Below are positions 1 to 12,668 of a stretch of DNA of 64,000 nt, piece by piece. This DNA is from Clusia tigrina (Eukaryota; Arthropoda; Insecta; Diptera; Clusiidae). The notes under the pieces were generated by a model that was given only the letters and a program-made list of their open reading frames with translations, searched no databases and had not been told where the DNA came from. The translations under genes and the position numbers were made by a program. Within the stretch, counting starts at the first letter, position 1; each line of letters starts with the position of its first letter. The stretch spans positions 310,001-374,000 of the forward strand of contig CAKKTE020000496.1 of NCBI GenBank assembly GCA_920105625.2, in the 5' to 3' direction.

Positions 1-1176
1 TTGCAAACATTGATAGGTGTAGGACATAGCGTATAGAAGTTAGGGCCATTTGAAGTTTTATCAGTTTTTGATTTGGGACTCAAGGGTAGCATAGCTTTGA
101 GTGATAGCTAAAATTGACAAGAGGCTCGAGTACTTTATTGTTACAAAATTTCAAGGTTTTATGATGCTCCCGTAAAAAGTTACAAGCATTTGTTTATTAC
201 AAACTTTGATAGGTGCAGGACGTACCGTATAGAAGTTAGGGCCATTTGAAGTTTTATCAGTGTTTGATTTGGGACTAAATTGTAGCATAGCTTTGAGCGA
301 TAGCTTAAATTGACAAGAGGCTCGAGTACTTTATTGTTACAAAATTTCTAAGTCTTATGACGCTCCAGTAAAAAGTTACAAGCATTTGTAGTTTGCAAAC
401 TTTGATAGGTGTGGGACGTACCGTAGAGAAGTAAGGGCCATTTGAAGTTTTATCAGTGTTTGATTTGGGACTCAGGGGTAGCATAGCTTTGAGCGATAGC
501 TTAAATTGACAAGAGGCTCGAGTACTTTATTGTTACAAAATTTCAAGGTTTTATGACGCTCCGGTAAAAAGTTACAAGCATTTGTATGTTGCAAACTTTG
601 ATAGGTGTAGGACGTACCGTATAGAAGTTAGGGCCATTTAAAGTTTTCTCAGTGTTTGATTCGCGACTCAAGGGTATCATAGCTTTGAGCGATAGCTTAA
701 ATTGCCAAGAGGCTCGAGGACTTTATTGTTACAAAATTTCAAGGTTTTATAACGCTCCAGTAAAAAGTTACAAGCGTTTGTATGTTGCTAACTTTGATAG
801 GTGTAGGACGTACCGTACAGAAGTTAGGGCCATTTGAAGTTTTCTCAGTGTTCGATTCGCGACTCAAGGGTAGCATAGCTTTGAGCGATAGCTTAAATTG
901 AAAAGAGGCTCGAGTACTTTATTGTTACAAAATTTCAAGGTTTGATGACGCTCCAGTAAAAAGTTAGAAGCATTTGTATGTTGCAAACTTTGATAGGTGT
1001 AGGACATACCGTATAGAAGTTAGGGCCATTTGAAGTTTTATCAGTGTTTGATTTGGGACTCAATGGTAGCATAGCTTTAAGCGATAGCTTAAATTGACAA
1101 GAGGCTCGAGTACTTTATTGTTACAAAATTTCAAGGTTTTATGACGCTCCAGTAAAAAGTTACAAGCATTTGTATG

Positions 1177-1568
1177 TTGCAAACTTTGATAGGTGTAGGA
1201 CGTACCGTATATAAGCTAGGGCCATTCGAAGATTTATCAGTGTTTGATTTGGGACTCAAGGGTAGCATAGCTCTGAGCGATAGTTTACATTGACAAGAGG
1301 CTCAAGCACTTTATTGTTACAAAATTTCAAGGTCTTATGATGCTCCAGCAAAAAGTTACAAGCATTTGTATGTTGCAAACTTTGATAGGTGTAGGACGTA
1401 CCGTATATAAGCTAGGGCCATTCGAAGATTTATCAGTGTTTGATTTGGGACTCAAGGGTAGCATAGCTCTGAGCGATAGTTTACATTGACAAGAGGCTCA
1501 AGCACTTTATTGTTACAAAATTTCAAGGTCTTATGATGCTCCAGCAAAAAGTTACAAGCATTTGTATT
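1177..1568 (+). repeat. Identical tandem pair of TATATAAG-type monomers
   Basis: Two adjacent 196-bp monomers (1177-1372 and 1373-1568) look identical, including rare variants: CATTCGAAGATTTATC, GCTCTGAGCGATAGTTTACA, CTCAAGCAC instead of CTCGAGTAC, and CCAGCAAAAAG. Other copies of this subtype (3119, 6842, 8979, 10533, 12669, 14805) have CCAGTAAAAAG. The CAGCA change is therefore shared only by this pair, which points to a recent single-monomer duplication. Confidence 0.85.
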
Positions 1569-1751
1569 TTGCAAACATTGATAGGTGTAGGACGTACCGT
1601 ACAGAAGTTAGGGCCATTTGAAGTTTTATCAGTGTTTGGAACTCAAGGGTAGTATAGCTTTGAGCGATAGCTTAAATTGACAAGAGGCTTTATTGTTACA
1701 AAATTTCAAGGTTTTATGACGCTCCAGTAAAAAGTTACAAGCATTTGTATG

Positions 1752-2610
1752 TTGCAAACTTTGATGGGTGTAGGACGTACCGTATAGAAGTTATGGCCAT
1801 TTGAAGTTTTATCAGTGTTTGATTTGGGACTCAAGGGTAGCATAGCTTTGAGCGATAGCTTAAATTGACAAGAGGCTCGAGTACTTTATTGTTAGAAAAT
1901 TTCAAGGTTTTACGACGCTCCAGTAAAAAGTTACAAGCATTTGGATGTTGCAAACTTAGATAGGTGTAGGACGTACCGTATATCAGCTAGGGCCATTTGA
2001 AGTTTTATCAGTGTTTGATTTGGGACTCAAGGGTAGCATAGCTTTGAGCGATAGCTTAAATTGACAAGAGGCTCGAGTACTTTATTGTTACAAAATTTCG
2101 AAGTCTTATGACGCTCCAGTAAAAAGTTACAAGCATTTGTAGTTTGCAAACTTTGATAAGTGTGGGACGTACCGTATAGAAGTTAGGACCATTTGAAGTT
2201 TTATCAGTGTTTGATTTGGGACTCAGGGGTAGCATAGCTTTGAGCGATAGCTTAAATTGACAAGAGGCTCGAGTACTTTATTGTTACAAAATTTCAAGGT
2301 TTTATGACGCTCCAGTAAAAAGTTACAAGCATTTGTATGTTGCAAACTTTGATAGGTGGAGGACGTACCGTATAGAAGGTAGGGCCATTTGAAGTTTTAT
2401 CAGTGTTTGATTTGGGACTCAAGGGTAGCATAGCTTTGAGCGATAGCTTAAATTGACAAGAGGCTCGAGTACTTTATTGTTACAAAATTTCAAGGTTTTA
2501 TGACGCTCCAGTAAAAAGTTACAAGCCTTTGTATGTTGCAAACTTTGATGGGTGTAGGACGTACCGTATAGAAGTTAGGGCCATTTGAAGTTTTATCAGT
2601 GTTTGATTTG
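1752..2610 (+). repeat. Block duplicated 1563 bp downstream, copy 1
   Basis: Monomers starting at 1752, 1948, 2144, 2340 and part of 2536 match those at 3315, 3511, 3707, 3903 and part of 4099. Shared rare markers are GTTATGGCC, CAAACTTAGATAGG with TATATCAGCTAG, TTTGATAAGTGTGGG, and GATAGGTGGAGG with GAAGGTAGG. Similarity is lost inside the fifth monomer, near GATTTGG, so the right edge is approximate. The offset is 8 monomers less 5 bp. Confidence 0.75.
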
Positions 2611-3314
2611 GGACTCAAAGGTAGCATATCTTTGAGCGATAGCTTAAATTGACAAGAGGCTCGAGGACTTTATTGTTACAAAATTTCAAGGTTTTATAAC
2701 GCTCCAGTAAAAAGTTACAAGCATTTGTATTTTGCAAACATTGATAGGTGTAGGACGTACCGTACAGAAGTTAGGGCCATTTGAAGGTTTATCAGTGTTT
2801 GGAACTCAAGGGTAGTATAGCTTTGAGCGATAGCTTACATTGACAAAAGGCTCGAGTACTTTATTGTTAGAAAATTTCAAGGTTTTACGACGCTCCAGTA
2901 AAAAGTTACAAGCATTTGGATGGTGCAAACTTTGATAGGTGTAGGACATACCGTATAGAAGTTAGGGCCATTTGAAGTTTTATCAGTGTTTGATTTGGGA
3001 CTCAATGGTAGCATAGCTTTAAGCGATAGCTTAAATTGACAAGAGGCTCGAGTACTTTATTGTTACAAAATTTCAAGGTTTTATGACGCTCCAGTAAAAA
3101 GTTACAAGCATTTGTATGTTGCAAACTTTGATAGGTGTAGGACGTACCGTATATAAGCTAGGGCCATTCGAAGATTTATCAGTGTTTGATTTGGGACTCA
3201 AGGGTAGCATAGCTCTGAGCGATAGTTTACATTGACAAGAGGCTCAAGCACTTTATTGTTACAAAATTTCAAGGTCTTATGATGCTCCAGTAAAAAGTTA
3301 CAAGCATTTGTATG

Positions 3315-4173
3315 TTGCAAACTTTGATAGGTGTAGGACGTACCGTATAGAAGTTATGGCCATTTGAAGTTTTATCAGTGTTTGATTTGGGACTCAAGGG
3401 TAGCATAGCTTTGAGCGATAGCTTAAATTGACAAGAGGCTCGAGTACTTTATTGTTAGAAAATTTCAAGGTTTTACGACGCTCCAGTAAAAAGTTACAAG
3501 CATTTGGATGTTGCAAACTTAGATAGGTGTAGGACGTACCGTATATCAGCTAGGGCCATTTGAAGTTTTATCAGTGTTTGATTTGGGACTCAAGGGTAGC
3601 ATAGCTTTGAGCGATAGCTTAAATTGACAAGAGGCTCGAGTACTTTATTGTTACAAAATTTCGAAGTCTTATGACGCTCCAGTAAAAAGTTACAAGCATT
3701 TGTAGTTTGCAAACTTTGATAAGTGTGGGACGTACCGTATAGAAGTTAGGGCCATTTGAAGTTTTATCAGTGTTTGATTTGGGACTCAGGGGTAGCATAG
3801 CTTTGAGCGATAGCTTAAATTGACAAGAGGCTCGAGTACTTTATTGTTACAAAATTTCAAGGTTTTATGACGCTCCAGTAAAAAGTTACAAGCATTTGTA
3901 TGTTGCAAACTTTGATAGGTGGAGGACGTACCGTATAGAAGGTAGGGCCATTTGAAGTTTTATCAGTGTTTGATTTGGGACTCAAGGGTAGCATAGCTTT
4001 GAGCGATAGCTTAAATTGACAAGAGGCTCGAGTACTTTATTGTTACAAAATTTCAAGGTTTTATGACGCTCCAGTAAAAAGTTACAAGCCTTTGTATGTT
4101 GCAAACTTTGATGGGTGTAGGACGTACCGTATAGAAGTTAGGGCCATTTGAAGTTTTATCAGTGTTTGATTTG
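3315..4173 (+). repeat. Block duplicated from 1.56 kb upstream, copy 2
   Basis: Counterpart of 1752-2610 with the same ordered series of variant monomers. Small differences (GATAGGTG against GATGGGTG in the first monomer; GGGCC against GGACC in the third) show that some divergence followed the duplication. The preceding TATATAAG-type monomer at 3119 corresponds to the pair at 1177-1568. Confidence 0.75.
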
Positions 4174-5274
4174 GAACTCAAGGGTAGCATAGCTTTGAGC
4201 GATAGCTTACATTGACAAAAGGCTCGAGTACTTTATTGTTACAAAATTTCAAGGATTTATGACGCTCCAGTAAAAAGTTACAAGCATTTTTATGTTGCAA
4301 ACTTTGATAGGTGTAGGACATAGCGTATAGAAGTTAGGGCCATTTGAAGTTTTATCAGTTTTTGATTTGGGACTCAAGGGTAGCATAGCTTTGAGCGATA
4401 GCTAAAATTGACAAGAGGCTCGAGTACTTTATTGTTACAAAATTTCAATGTTTTATGACGCTCCAGTAAAAAGTTACAAGCATTTGTATGTTGCAAACTT
4501 TGATAGGTATAGGATGTACCGTATTGAAGGTAGGGCCATTTGAAGTTTTATCAGTGTTTGATTTGGGACTCAAGGGTAGCATAGCTTTGAGCGATAGCTT
4601 AAATTGACAAGAGGCTCGAGTACTTTATTGTTACAAAATTTCAAGGTTTTATGACGCTCCAGTAAAAAGTTACAAGCCTTTGTATGTTGCAAACTTTGAT
4701 GGGTGTAGGACGTACCGTATAGAAGTTAGGGCCATTTGAAGTTTTATCAGTGTTTGATTTGGAACTCAAGGGTAGCATAGCTTTGAGCGATAGCTTACAT
4801 TGACAAAAGGCTCGAGTACTTTATTGTTACAAAATTTCAAGGATTTATGACGCTCCAGTAAAAAGTTACAAGCATTTTTATGTTGCAAACTTTGATAGGT
4901 GTAGGACATAGCGTATAGAAGTTAGGGCCATTTGAAGTTTTATCAGTTTTGGATTTGGGACTCAAGGGTAGCATAGCTTTGAGCGATAGCTAAAATTGAC
5001 AAGAGGCTCGAGTACTTTATTGTTACAAAATTTCAATGTTTTATGACGCTCCAGTAAAAAGTTACAAGCATTTGTATGTTGCAAACTTTGATAGGTATAG
5101 GATGTACCGTATTGAAGTTAGGGCCATTTGAAGTTTTATCAGTGTTTGATTTGGGACTCAAGGGTAGCACAGCTTTGAGCGATAGCTTAAATTGACAAAT
5201 GGCTCGAGTACTTTATTGTTACAAAATTTAAAGGTTTTATGACGCTCCAGTAAAAAGTTACAAGCATTTCTATG
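4099..5274 (+). repeat. 588-bp three-monomer tandem duplication
   Basis: Monomers at 4099, 4295 and 4491 are repeated at 4687, 4883 and 5079. The diagnostic order is GATGGGTGTAGG with GGAACTC, then TAGGACATAGCG with ATCAGTTTT, then GGTATAGGATGTACCGTATTG. Copy 2 differs at a few bases (TTTTGGATT against TTTTTGATT; GAAGTTAGG against GAAGGTAGG). The offset is exactly 588 bp, three whole monomers, so the exchange was in register. Confidence 0.85.
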
Positions 5275-6841
5275 TTGCAAACTTTGATAGTGTAGGACGT
5301 ACCATATAGAAGTTAGGGCCATTTTATGTTTTATCCGTGTTTGATTTGGGACTCAAGGGTAGCATAGCTTTGAGCGATAGCTTAAATTGACAAGAGGCTC
5401 GAATACTTTATTGTTACAAAATTTCAAAGTCTTATGACGCTCCAGTAAAAAGTTACAATCATTTGTATGTTTTAAACTTTGATAGGTGTAGTACGTACCG
5501 TATAGAAGTTAGGGCCATTTGAAGTTTTATCAGTGTTTGATTTGGGACTCAAAGGTAGCATATCTTTGAGCGATAGCTTAAATTGACAAGAGGCTCGAGG
5601 ACTTTATTGTTACAAAATTTCAAGGTTTTATAACGCTCCAGTAAAAAGTTACAAGCATTTGTATTTTGCAAACATTGATAGGTGTAGGACGTACCGTACA
5701 GAAGTTAGGGCCATTTGAAGTTTTCTCAGTGTTTGATTCGGGACTCAAGGGTAGCATAGCTTTGAGCGATAGCTTAAATTGACAAGAGGCTCGAGGACTT
5801 TATTGTTACAAAATTTCAAGGTTTTATAACGCTCCAGTAAAAAGTTACAAGCATTTGTATGTTGCTAACTTTGATAGGTGTAGGACGTACCGTACAGAAG
5901 TTAGGGCCATTTGAAGTTTTCTCAGTGTTTGATTCGCGACTCAAGGGTAGCATAGCTTTGAGCGATAGCTTAAATTGACAAGTGGCTCGAGTACTTTATT
6001 GTTACAAAATTTCAAGGTTTTATGATGCTCCAGTAAAAAGTTACAAGCATTTGTTTCTTACAAACTTTGATAGGTGTAGGACGTACCGTATAGAAGTTAG
6101 GGCCATTTAAAGTTTTATCAGTGTTTGATTTGGGACTAAATTGTAGCATAGCTTTGAGCGATAGCTTAAATTGACAAGAGGCTCGAGTACTTTATTGTTA
6201 CAAAATTTCTAAGTCTTATGACGCTCCGGTAAAAAGTTACAAGCATTTGTATGTTGCAAACTTTGATAGGTGTAGGACGTACCGTATAGAAGTTAGGGCC
6301 ATTTGAAGTTTTCTCAGTGTTTGATTCGCGACTCAAGGGTAGCATAGCTTTGAGCGATAGCTTAAATTGACAAGAGGCTCGAGGACTTTATTGTTACAAA
6401 ATTTCAAGGTTTTATAACGCTCCAGTAAAAAGTTACAAGCATTTGTATGTTGCTAACTTTGATAGGTGTAGGACGTACCGTACAGAAGTTAGGGCCATTT
6501 GAAGTTTTCTCAGTGTTTGATTCGCGACTCAAGGGTAGCATAGCTTTGAGCGATAGCTTAAATTGAAAAGAGGCTCGAGTACTTTATTGTTACAAAATTT
6601 CAAGGTTTGATGACGCTCCAGTAAAAAGTTAGAAGCATTTGTATGTTGCAAACTTTGATAGGTGTAGGACATACCGTATAGAAGTTAGGGCCATTTGAAG
6701 TTTTATCAGTGTTTGATTTGGGACTCAATGGTAGCATAGCTTTAAGCGATAGCTTAAATTGACAAGAGGCTCGAGTACTTTATTGTTACAAAATTTCAAG
6801 GTTTTATGACGCTCCAGTAAAAAGTTACAAGCATTTGTATG

Positions 6842-8978
6842 TTGCAAACTTTGATAGGTGTAGGACGTACCGTATATAAGCTAGGGCCATTCGAAGATTT
6901 ATCAGTGTTTGATTTGGGACTCAAGGGTAGCATAGCTCTGAGCGATAGTTTATATTGACAAGAGGCTCAAGCACTTTATTGTTACAAAATTTCAAGGTCT
7001 TATGATGCTCCAGTAAAAAGTTACAAGCATTTGTATGTTGCAAACTTTGATAGGTGTAAGACGTACCGTATAGAAGTTAGGGCCATTTGAAGTTTTATCA
7101 GTGTTTGATTTGGGACTCAAGGGTAGCATAGTTTTGAGCGATAGCTTAAATTGACAAGAGGCTCGAGTACTTTATTGTTACAAAATTTCAAGATTTTATG
7201 ACGCTCCAGTAAAAAGTGACAAGCATTTGTATGTTGCAAACTTTGATAGGTGTAGGACGTACCGTATAGAAGTTAGGGCCATTTGAAGTTTTATCAGTGT
7301 TTGATTTGGGACTCAAAGGTAGCATATCTTTGAGCGATAGCTTAAATTGACAAGAGGCTCGAGGACTTTGTTGTTACAAAATTTCAAGGTTTTATAACGC
7401 TCCAGTAAAAAGTTACAAGCATTTGTATTTTGCAAACATTGATAGGTGTAGGACGTACCGTACAGAAGTTAGGGCCATTTGAAGTTTTATCAGTGTTTGG
7501 AACTCAAGGGTAGTATAGCTTTGAGCGATAGCTTAAATTGACAAGAGGCTTTATTGTTACAAAATTTCAAGGTTTTATGACGCTCCAGTAAAAAGTTACA
7601 AGCATTTGTATGTTGCAAACTTTGATGGGTGTAGGACGTACCGTATAGAAGTTAGGGCCATTTGAAGTTTTATCAGTGTTTGGAACTCAAGGGTAGTATA
7701 GCTTTAAGCGATAGCTTACATTGACAAAAGGCTGGAGTACTTTATTGTTAGAAAATTTCAAGGTTTTACGACGCTCCAGTAAAAAGTTACAAGCATTTGG
7801 ATGTTGCAAACTTTGATAGGTGTAGGACATACCGTATAGAAGTTAGGGCCATTTGAAGTTTTATCAGTGTTTGATTTGGGACTCAAGGGTAGCATAGCTT
7901 TGAGCGATAGCTTAAATTGACAAGAGGCTCGAGTACTTTATTGTTACAAAATTTCTAAGTCTTATGACGCTCCAGTAAAAAGTTACAAGCATTTGTAGTT
8001 TGCAAACTTTGATAAGTGTGGGACGTACCGTATAGAAGTTAGGGTCATTTGAAGTTTTATCAGTGTTTGATTTGGGACTAAATTGTAGCATAGCTTTGAG
8101 CGATAGCTTAAATTGGCAAGAGGCTCGAGTACTTTATTGTTACAAAATTTCTAAGTCTTATGACGCTCCAGTAAAAAGTTACAAGCATTTGTAGTTTGCA
8201 AACTTTGATAGGTGTGGGACGTACCGTATAGAAGTTAGGGCCATTTGAAGTTTTATCAGTGTTTGATTTGGGACTCAGGGGTAGCATAGCTTTGAGCGAT
8301 ATCTTAAATTGACAAGAGGCTCGAGTACTTTATTGTTACAAAATTTCAAGGTTTTATGACGCTCCGGTAAAAAGTTACAAGCATTTGTATGTTGCAAATT
8401 TTGATAGGTGTAGGACGTACCATATAGAAGTTAGGGCCATTGAAGTTTTCTCAGTGTTTGATTCGCGACTCAAGGGTAGCATAGCTTTGAGCGATAGCTT
8501 AAATTGACAAGAGGCTCGAGGACTTTATTGTTACAAAATTTCAAGGTTTTATAACGCTCCAGTAAAAAGTTACAAGCATTTGTATGTTGCTAACTTTGAT
8601 AGGTGTAGGACGTACCGTACAGAAGTTAGGGCCATTTGAAGTTTTCTCAGTGTTTGATTCGCGACTCAAGGGTAGCATAGCTTTGAGCGATAGCTTAAAT
8701 TGAAAAGAGGCTCGAGTACTTTATTGTTACAAAATTTCAAGGTTTGATGACGCTCCAGTAAAAAGTTAGAAGCATTTGTATGTTGCAAACTTTGATAGGT
8801 GTAGGACATACCGTATAGAAGTTAGGGCCATTTGAAGTTGTATCAGTGTTTGATTTGGGACTCAATGGTAGCATAGCTTTAAGCGATAGCTTAAATTGAC
8901 AAGAGGCTCGAGTACTTTATTGTTACAAAATTTCAAGGTTTTATGACGCTCCAGTAAAAAGTTACAAGCATTTGTATG
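6842..8978 (+). repeat. 11-monomer HOR, copy 1 (2137 bp)
   Basis: Ordered monomers start at 6842 (TATATAAGC type), 7038 (GTAAGACG), 7234 (after AGTGACAAG), 7430 (CAAACATTG, 183 bp), 7613 (GATGGGTG, 191 bp), 7804 (GACATACC), 8000 (AAGTGTGGG, GGGTCATTT), 8196 (GTGTGGG), 8392 (GCAAATTTTG, 195 bp), 8587 (TTGCTAAC) and 8783 (GACATACC, CTCAATGG). The same order recurs downstream, which is the definition of a HOR. The length is 11 x 196 less 13, 5 and 1 bp for the short members. Confidence 0.9.
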
Positions 8979-10532
8979 TTGCAAACTTTGATAAGTGTAG
9001 GACGTACCGTATATAAGCTAGGGCCATTCGAAGATTTATCAGTGTTTGATTTGGGACTCAAGGGTAGCATAGCTCTGAGCGATAGTTTACATTGACAAGA
9101 GGCTCAAGCACTTTATTGTTACAAAATTTCAAGGTCTTATGATGCTCCAGTAAAAAGTTACAAGCATTTGTATGTTGCAAACTTTGATGGGTGTAGGACG
9201 TACCGTATAGAAGTTAGGGCCATTTGAAGTTTTATCAGTGTTTGGAACTCAAGGGTAGTATAGCTTTGAGCGATAGCTTACATTGACAAAAGGCTGGAGT
9301 ACTTTATTGTTAGAAAATTTCAAGGTTTTACGACGCTCCAGTAAAAAGTTACAAGCATTTGGATGTTGCAAACTTTGATAGGTGTAGGACATACCGTATA
9401 GAAGTTAGGGCCATTTGAAGTTTTATCAGTGTTTGATTTGGGACTCAAGGGCTTTGAGCGATAGCTTAAATTGACAAGAGGCTCGAGTACTTTATTGTTA
9501 CAAAATTTCTAAGTCTTATGACGCTCCAGTTAAAAGTTACAAGCATTTGTAGTTTGCAAACTTTGATAAGTGTGGGACGTACCGTATAGAAGTTAGGGTC
9601 ATTTGAAGTTTTATCAGTGTTTGATTTGGGACTAAATTGTAGCATAGCTTTGAGCGATAGCTTAAATTGGCAAGAGGCTCGAGTACTTTATTGTTACAAA
9701 ATTTCTAAGTCTTATGACGCTCCAGTAAAAAGTTACAAGCATTTGTAGTTTGCAAACTTTGATAGGTGTGGGACGTACCGTATAGAAGTTAGGGCCATTT
9801 GAAGTTTTATCAGTGTTTGATTTGGGACTCAGGGGTAGCATAGCTTTGAGCGATAGCTTAAATTGACAAGAGGCTCGAGTACTTTATTGTTACAAAATTT
9901 CAAGGTTTTATGACGCTCCGGTAAAAAGTTACAAGCATTTGTATGTTGCAAATTTTGATAGGTGTAGGACGTACCGTATAGAAGTTAGGGCCATTGAAGT
10001 TTTCTCAGTGTTTGATTCGCGACTCAAGGGTAGCATAGCTTTGAGCGATAGCTTAAATTGACAAGAGGCTCGAGGACTTTATTGTTACAAAATTTCAAGG
10101 TTTTATAACGCTCCAGTAAAAAGTTACAAGCATTTGTATGTTGCTAACTTTGATAGGTGTAGGACGTACCGTACAGAAGTTAGGGCCATTTGAAGTTTTC
10201 TCAGTGTTTGATTCGCGACTCAAGGGTAGCATAGCTTTGAGCGATAGCTTAAATTGAAAAGAGGCTCGAGTACTTTATTGTTACAAAATTTCAAGGTTTG
10301 ATGACGCTCCAGTAAAAAGTTAGAAGCATTTGTATGTTGCAAACTTTGATAGGTGTAGGACATACCGTATAGAAGTTAGGGCCATTTGAAGTTTTATCAG
10401 TGTTTGATTTGGGACTCAATGGTAGCATAGCTTTAAGCGATAGCTTAAATTGACAAGAGGCTCGAGTACTTTATTGTTACAAAATTTCAAGGTTTTATGA
10501 CGCTCCAGTAAAAAGTTACAAGCATTTGTATG
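8979..10532 (+). repeat. HOR copy 2, shortened to 8 monomers (1554 bp)
   Basis: Starts at 8979, 9175, 9366, 9554, 9750, 9946, 10141 and 10337. These match members 1, 5, 6, 7, 8, 9, 10 and 11 of the 11-monomer HOR; members 2 to 4 are absent. The loss is in register: the TATATAAG-type monomer is followed directly by the GATGGGTG type. The monomer at 9366 also has a private 8-bp deletion (CAAGGGCTTTGAGCG, missing TAGCATAG), giving 188 bp. Confidence 0.9.
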
Positions 10533-12668
10533 TTGCAAACTTTGATAGGTGTAGGACGTACCGTATATAAGCTAGGGCCATTCGAAGATTTATCAGTGTT
10601 TGATTTGGGACTCAAGGGTAGCATAGCTCTGAGCGATAGTTTAGATTGACAAGAGGCTCAAGCACTTTATTGTTACAAAATTTCAAGGTCTTATGATGCT
10701 CCAGTAAAAAGTTACAAGCATTTGTATGTTGCAAACTTTGATAGGTGTAAGACGTACCGTATAGAAGTTAGGGCCATTTGAAGTTTTATCAGTGTTTGAT
10801 TTGGGACTCAAGGGTAGCATAGTTTTGAGCGATAGCTTAAATTGACAAGAGGCTCGAGTACTTTATTGTTACAAAATTTCAAGATTTTATGACGCTCCAG
10901 TAAAAAGTGACAAGCATTTGTATGTTGCAAACTTTGATAGGTGTAGGACGTACCGTATAGAAGTTAGGGCCATTTGAAGTTTTATCAGTGTTTGAATTGG
11001 GACTCAAAGGTAGCATATCTTTGAGCGATAGCTTAAATTGACAAGAGGCTCGAGGACTTTGTTGTTACAAAATTTCAAGGTTTTATAACGCTCCAGTAAA
11101 AAGTTACAAGCATTTGTATTTTGCAAACATTGATAGGTGTAGGACGTACCGTACAGAAGTTAGGGCCATTTGAAGTTTTATCAGTGTTTGGAACTCAAGG
11201 GTAGTATAGCTTTGAGCGATAGCTTAAATTGACAAGAGGCTTTATTGTTACAAAATTTCAAGGTTTTATGACGCTCCAGTAAAAAGTTACAAGCATTTGT
11301 ATGTTGCAAACTTTGATGGGTGTAGGACGTACCGTATAGAAGTTAGGGCCATTTGAAGTTTTATCAGTGTTTGGAACTCAAGGGTAGTATAGCTTTGAGC
11401 GATAGCTTACATTGACAAAAGGCTGGAGTACTTTATTGTTAGAAAATTTCAAGGTTTTACGACGCTCCAGTAAAAAGTTACAAGCATTTGGATGTTGCAA
11501 ACTTTGATAGGTGTAGGACATACCGTATAGAAGTTAGGGCCATTTGAAGTTTTATCAGTGTTTGATTTGGGACTCAAGGGTAGCATAGCTTTGAGCGATA
11601 GCTTAAATTGACAAGAGGCTCGAGTACTTTATTGTTACAAAATTTCTAAATCTTATGACGCTCCAGTAAAAAGTTACAAGCATTTGTAGTTTGCAAACTT
11701 TGATAAGTGTGGGACGTACCGTATAGAAGTTAGGGTCATTTGAAGTTTTATCAGTGTTTGATTTGGGACTAAATTGTAGCATAGCTTTGAGCGATAGCTT
11801 AAATTGGCAAGAGGCTCGAGTACTTTATTGTTACAAAATTTCTAAGTCTTATGACGCTCCAGTAAAAAGTTACAAGCATTTGTAGTTTGCAAACTTTGAT
11901 AAGTGTGGGACGTACCGTATAGAAGTTAGGGCCATTTGAAGTTTTATCAGTGTTTGATTTGGGACTCAGGGGTAGCATAGCTTTGAGCGATAGCTTAAAT
12001 TGACAAGAGGCTCGAGTACTTTATTGTTACAAAATTTCAAGGTTTTATGACGCTCCGGTAAAAAGTTACAAGCATTTGTATGTTGCAAATTTTGATAGGT
12101 GTAGGACGTACCGTATAGAAGTTAGGGCCATTGAAGTTTTCTCAGTGTTTGATTCGCGACTCAAGGGTAGCATAGCTTTGAGCGATAGCTTAAATTGACA
12201 AGAGGCTCGAGTACTTTATTGTTACAAAATTTCAAGGTTTTATAACGCTCCAGTAAAAAGTTACAAGCATTTGTATGTTGCTAACTTTGATAGGTGTAGG
12301 ACGTACCGTACAGAAGTTAGGCCATTTGAAGTTTTCTCAGTGTTTGATTCGCGACTCAAGGGTAGCATAGCTTTGAGCGATAGCTTAAATTGAAAAGAGG
12401 CTCGAGTACTTTATTGTTACAAAATTTCAAGGTTTGATGACGCTCCAGTAAAAAGTTAGAAGCATTTGTATGTTGCAAACTTTGATAGGTGTAGGACATA
12501 CCGTATATTAGTTAGGGCCATTTGAAGTTTTATCAGTGTTTGATTTGGGACTCAATGGTAGCATAGCTTTAAGCGATAGCTTAAATTGACAAGAGGCTCG
12601 AGTACTTTATTGTTACAAAATTTCAAGGTTTTATGACGCTCCAGTAAAAAGTTACAAGCATTTGTATG
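10533..12668 (+). repeat. 11-monomer HOR, copy 3 (2136 bp)
   Basis: Starts at 10533, 10729, 10925, 11121, 11304, 11495, 11691, 11887, 12083, 12278 and 12473, in the same order of subtypes as 6842-8978, including the 183-, 191- and 195-bp members. The tenth member has an extra 1-bp loss (GTTAGGCCATTTG) shared with copy 4 at 14414. This links copies 3 and 4 more closely to each other than to copy 1. Confidence 0.9.

Noticed and set aside
652..837. 61-codon open frame on the plus strand
   Set aside because: It starts at GTG inside a satellite monomer and is open only because of local variants. There is no promoter, ribosome site or similarity to a protein I know.
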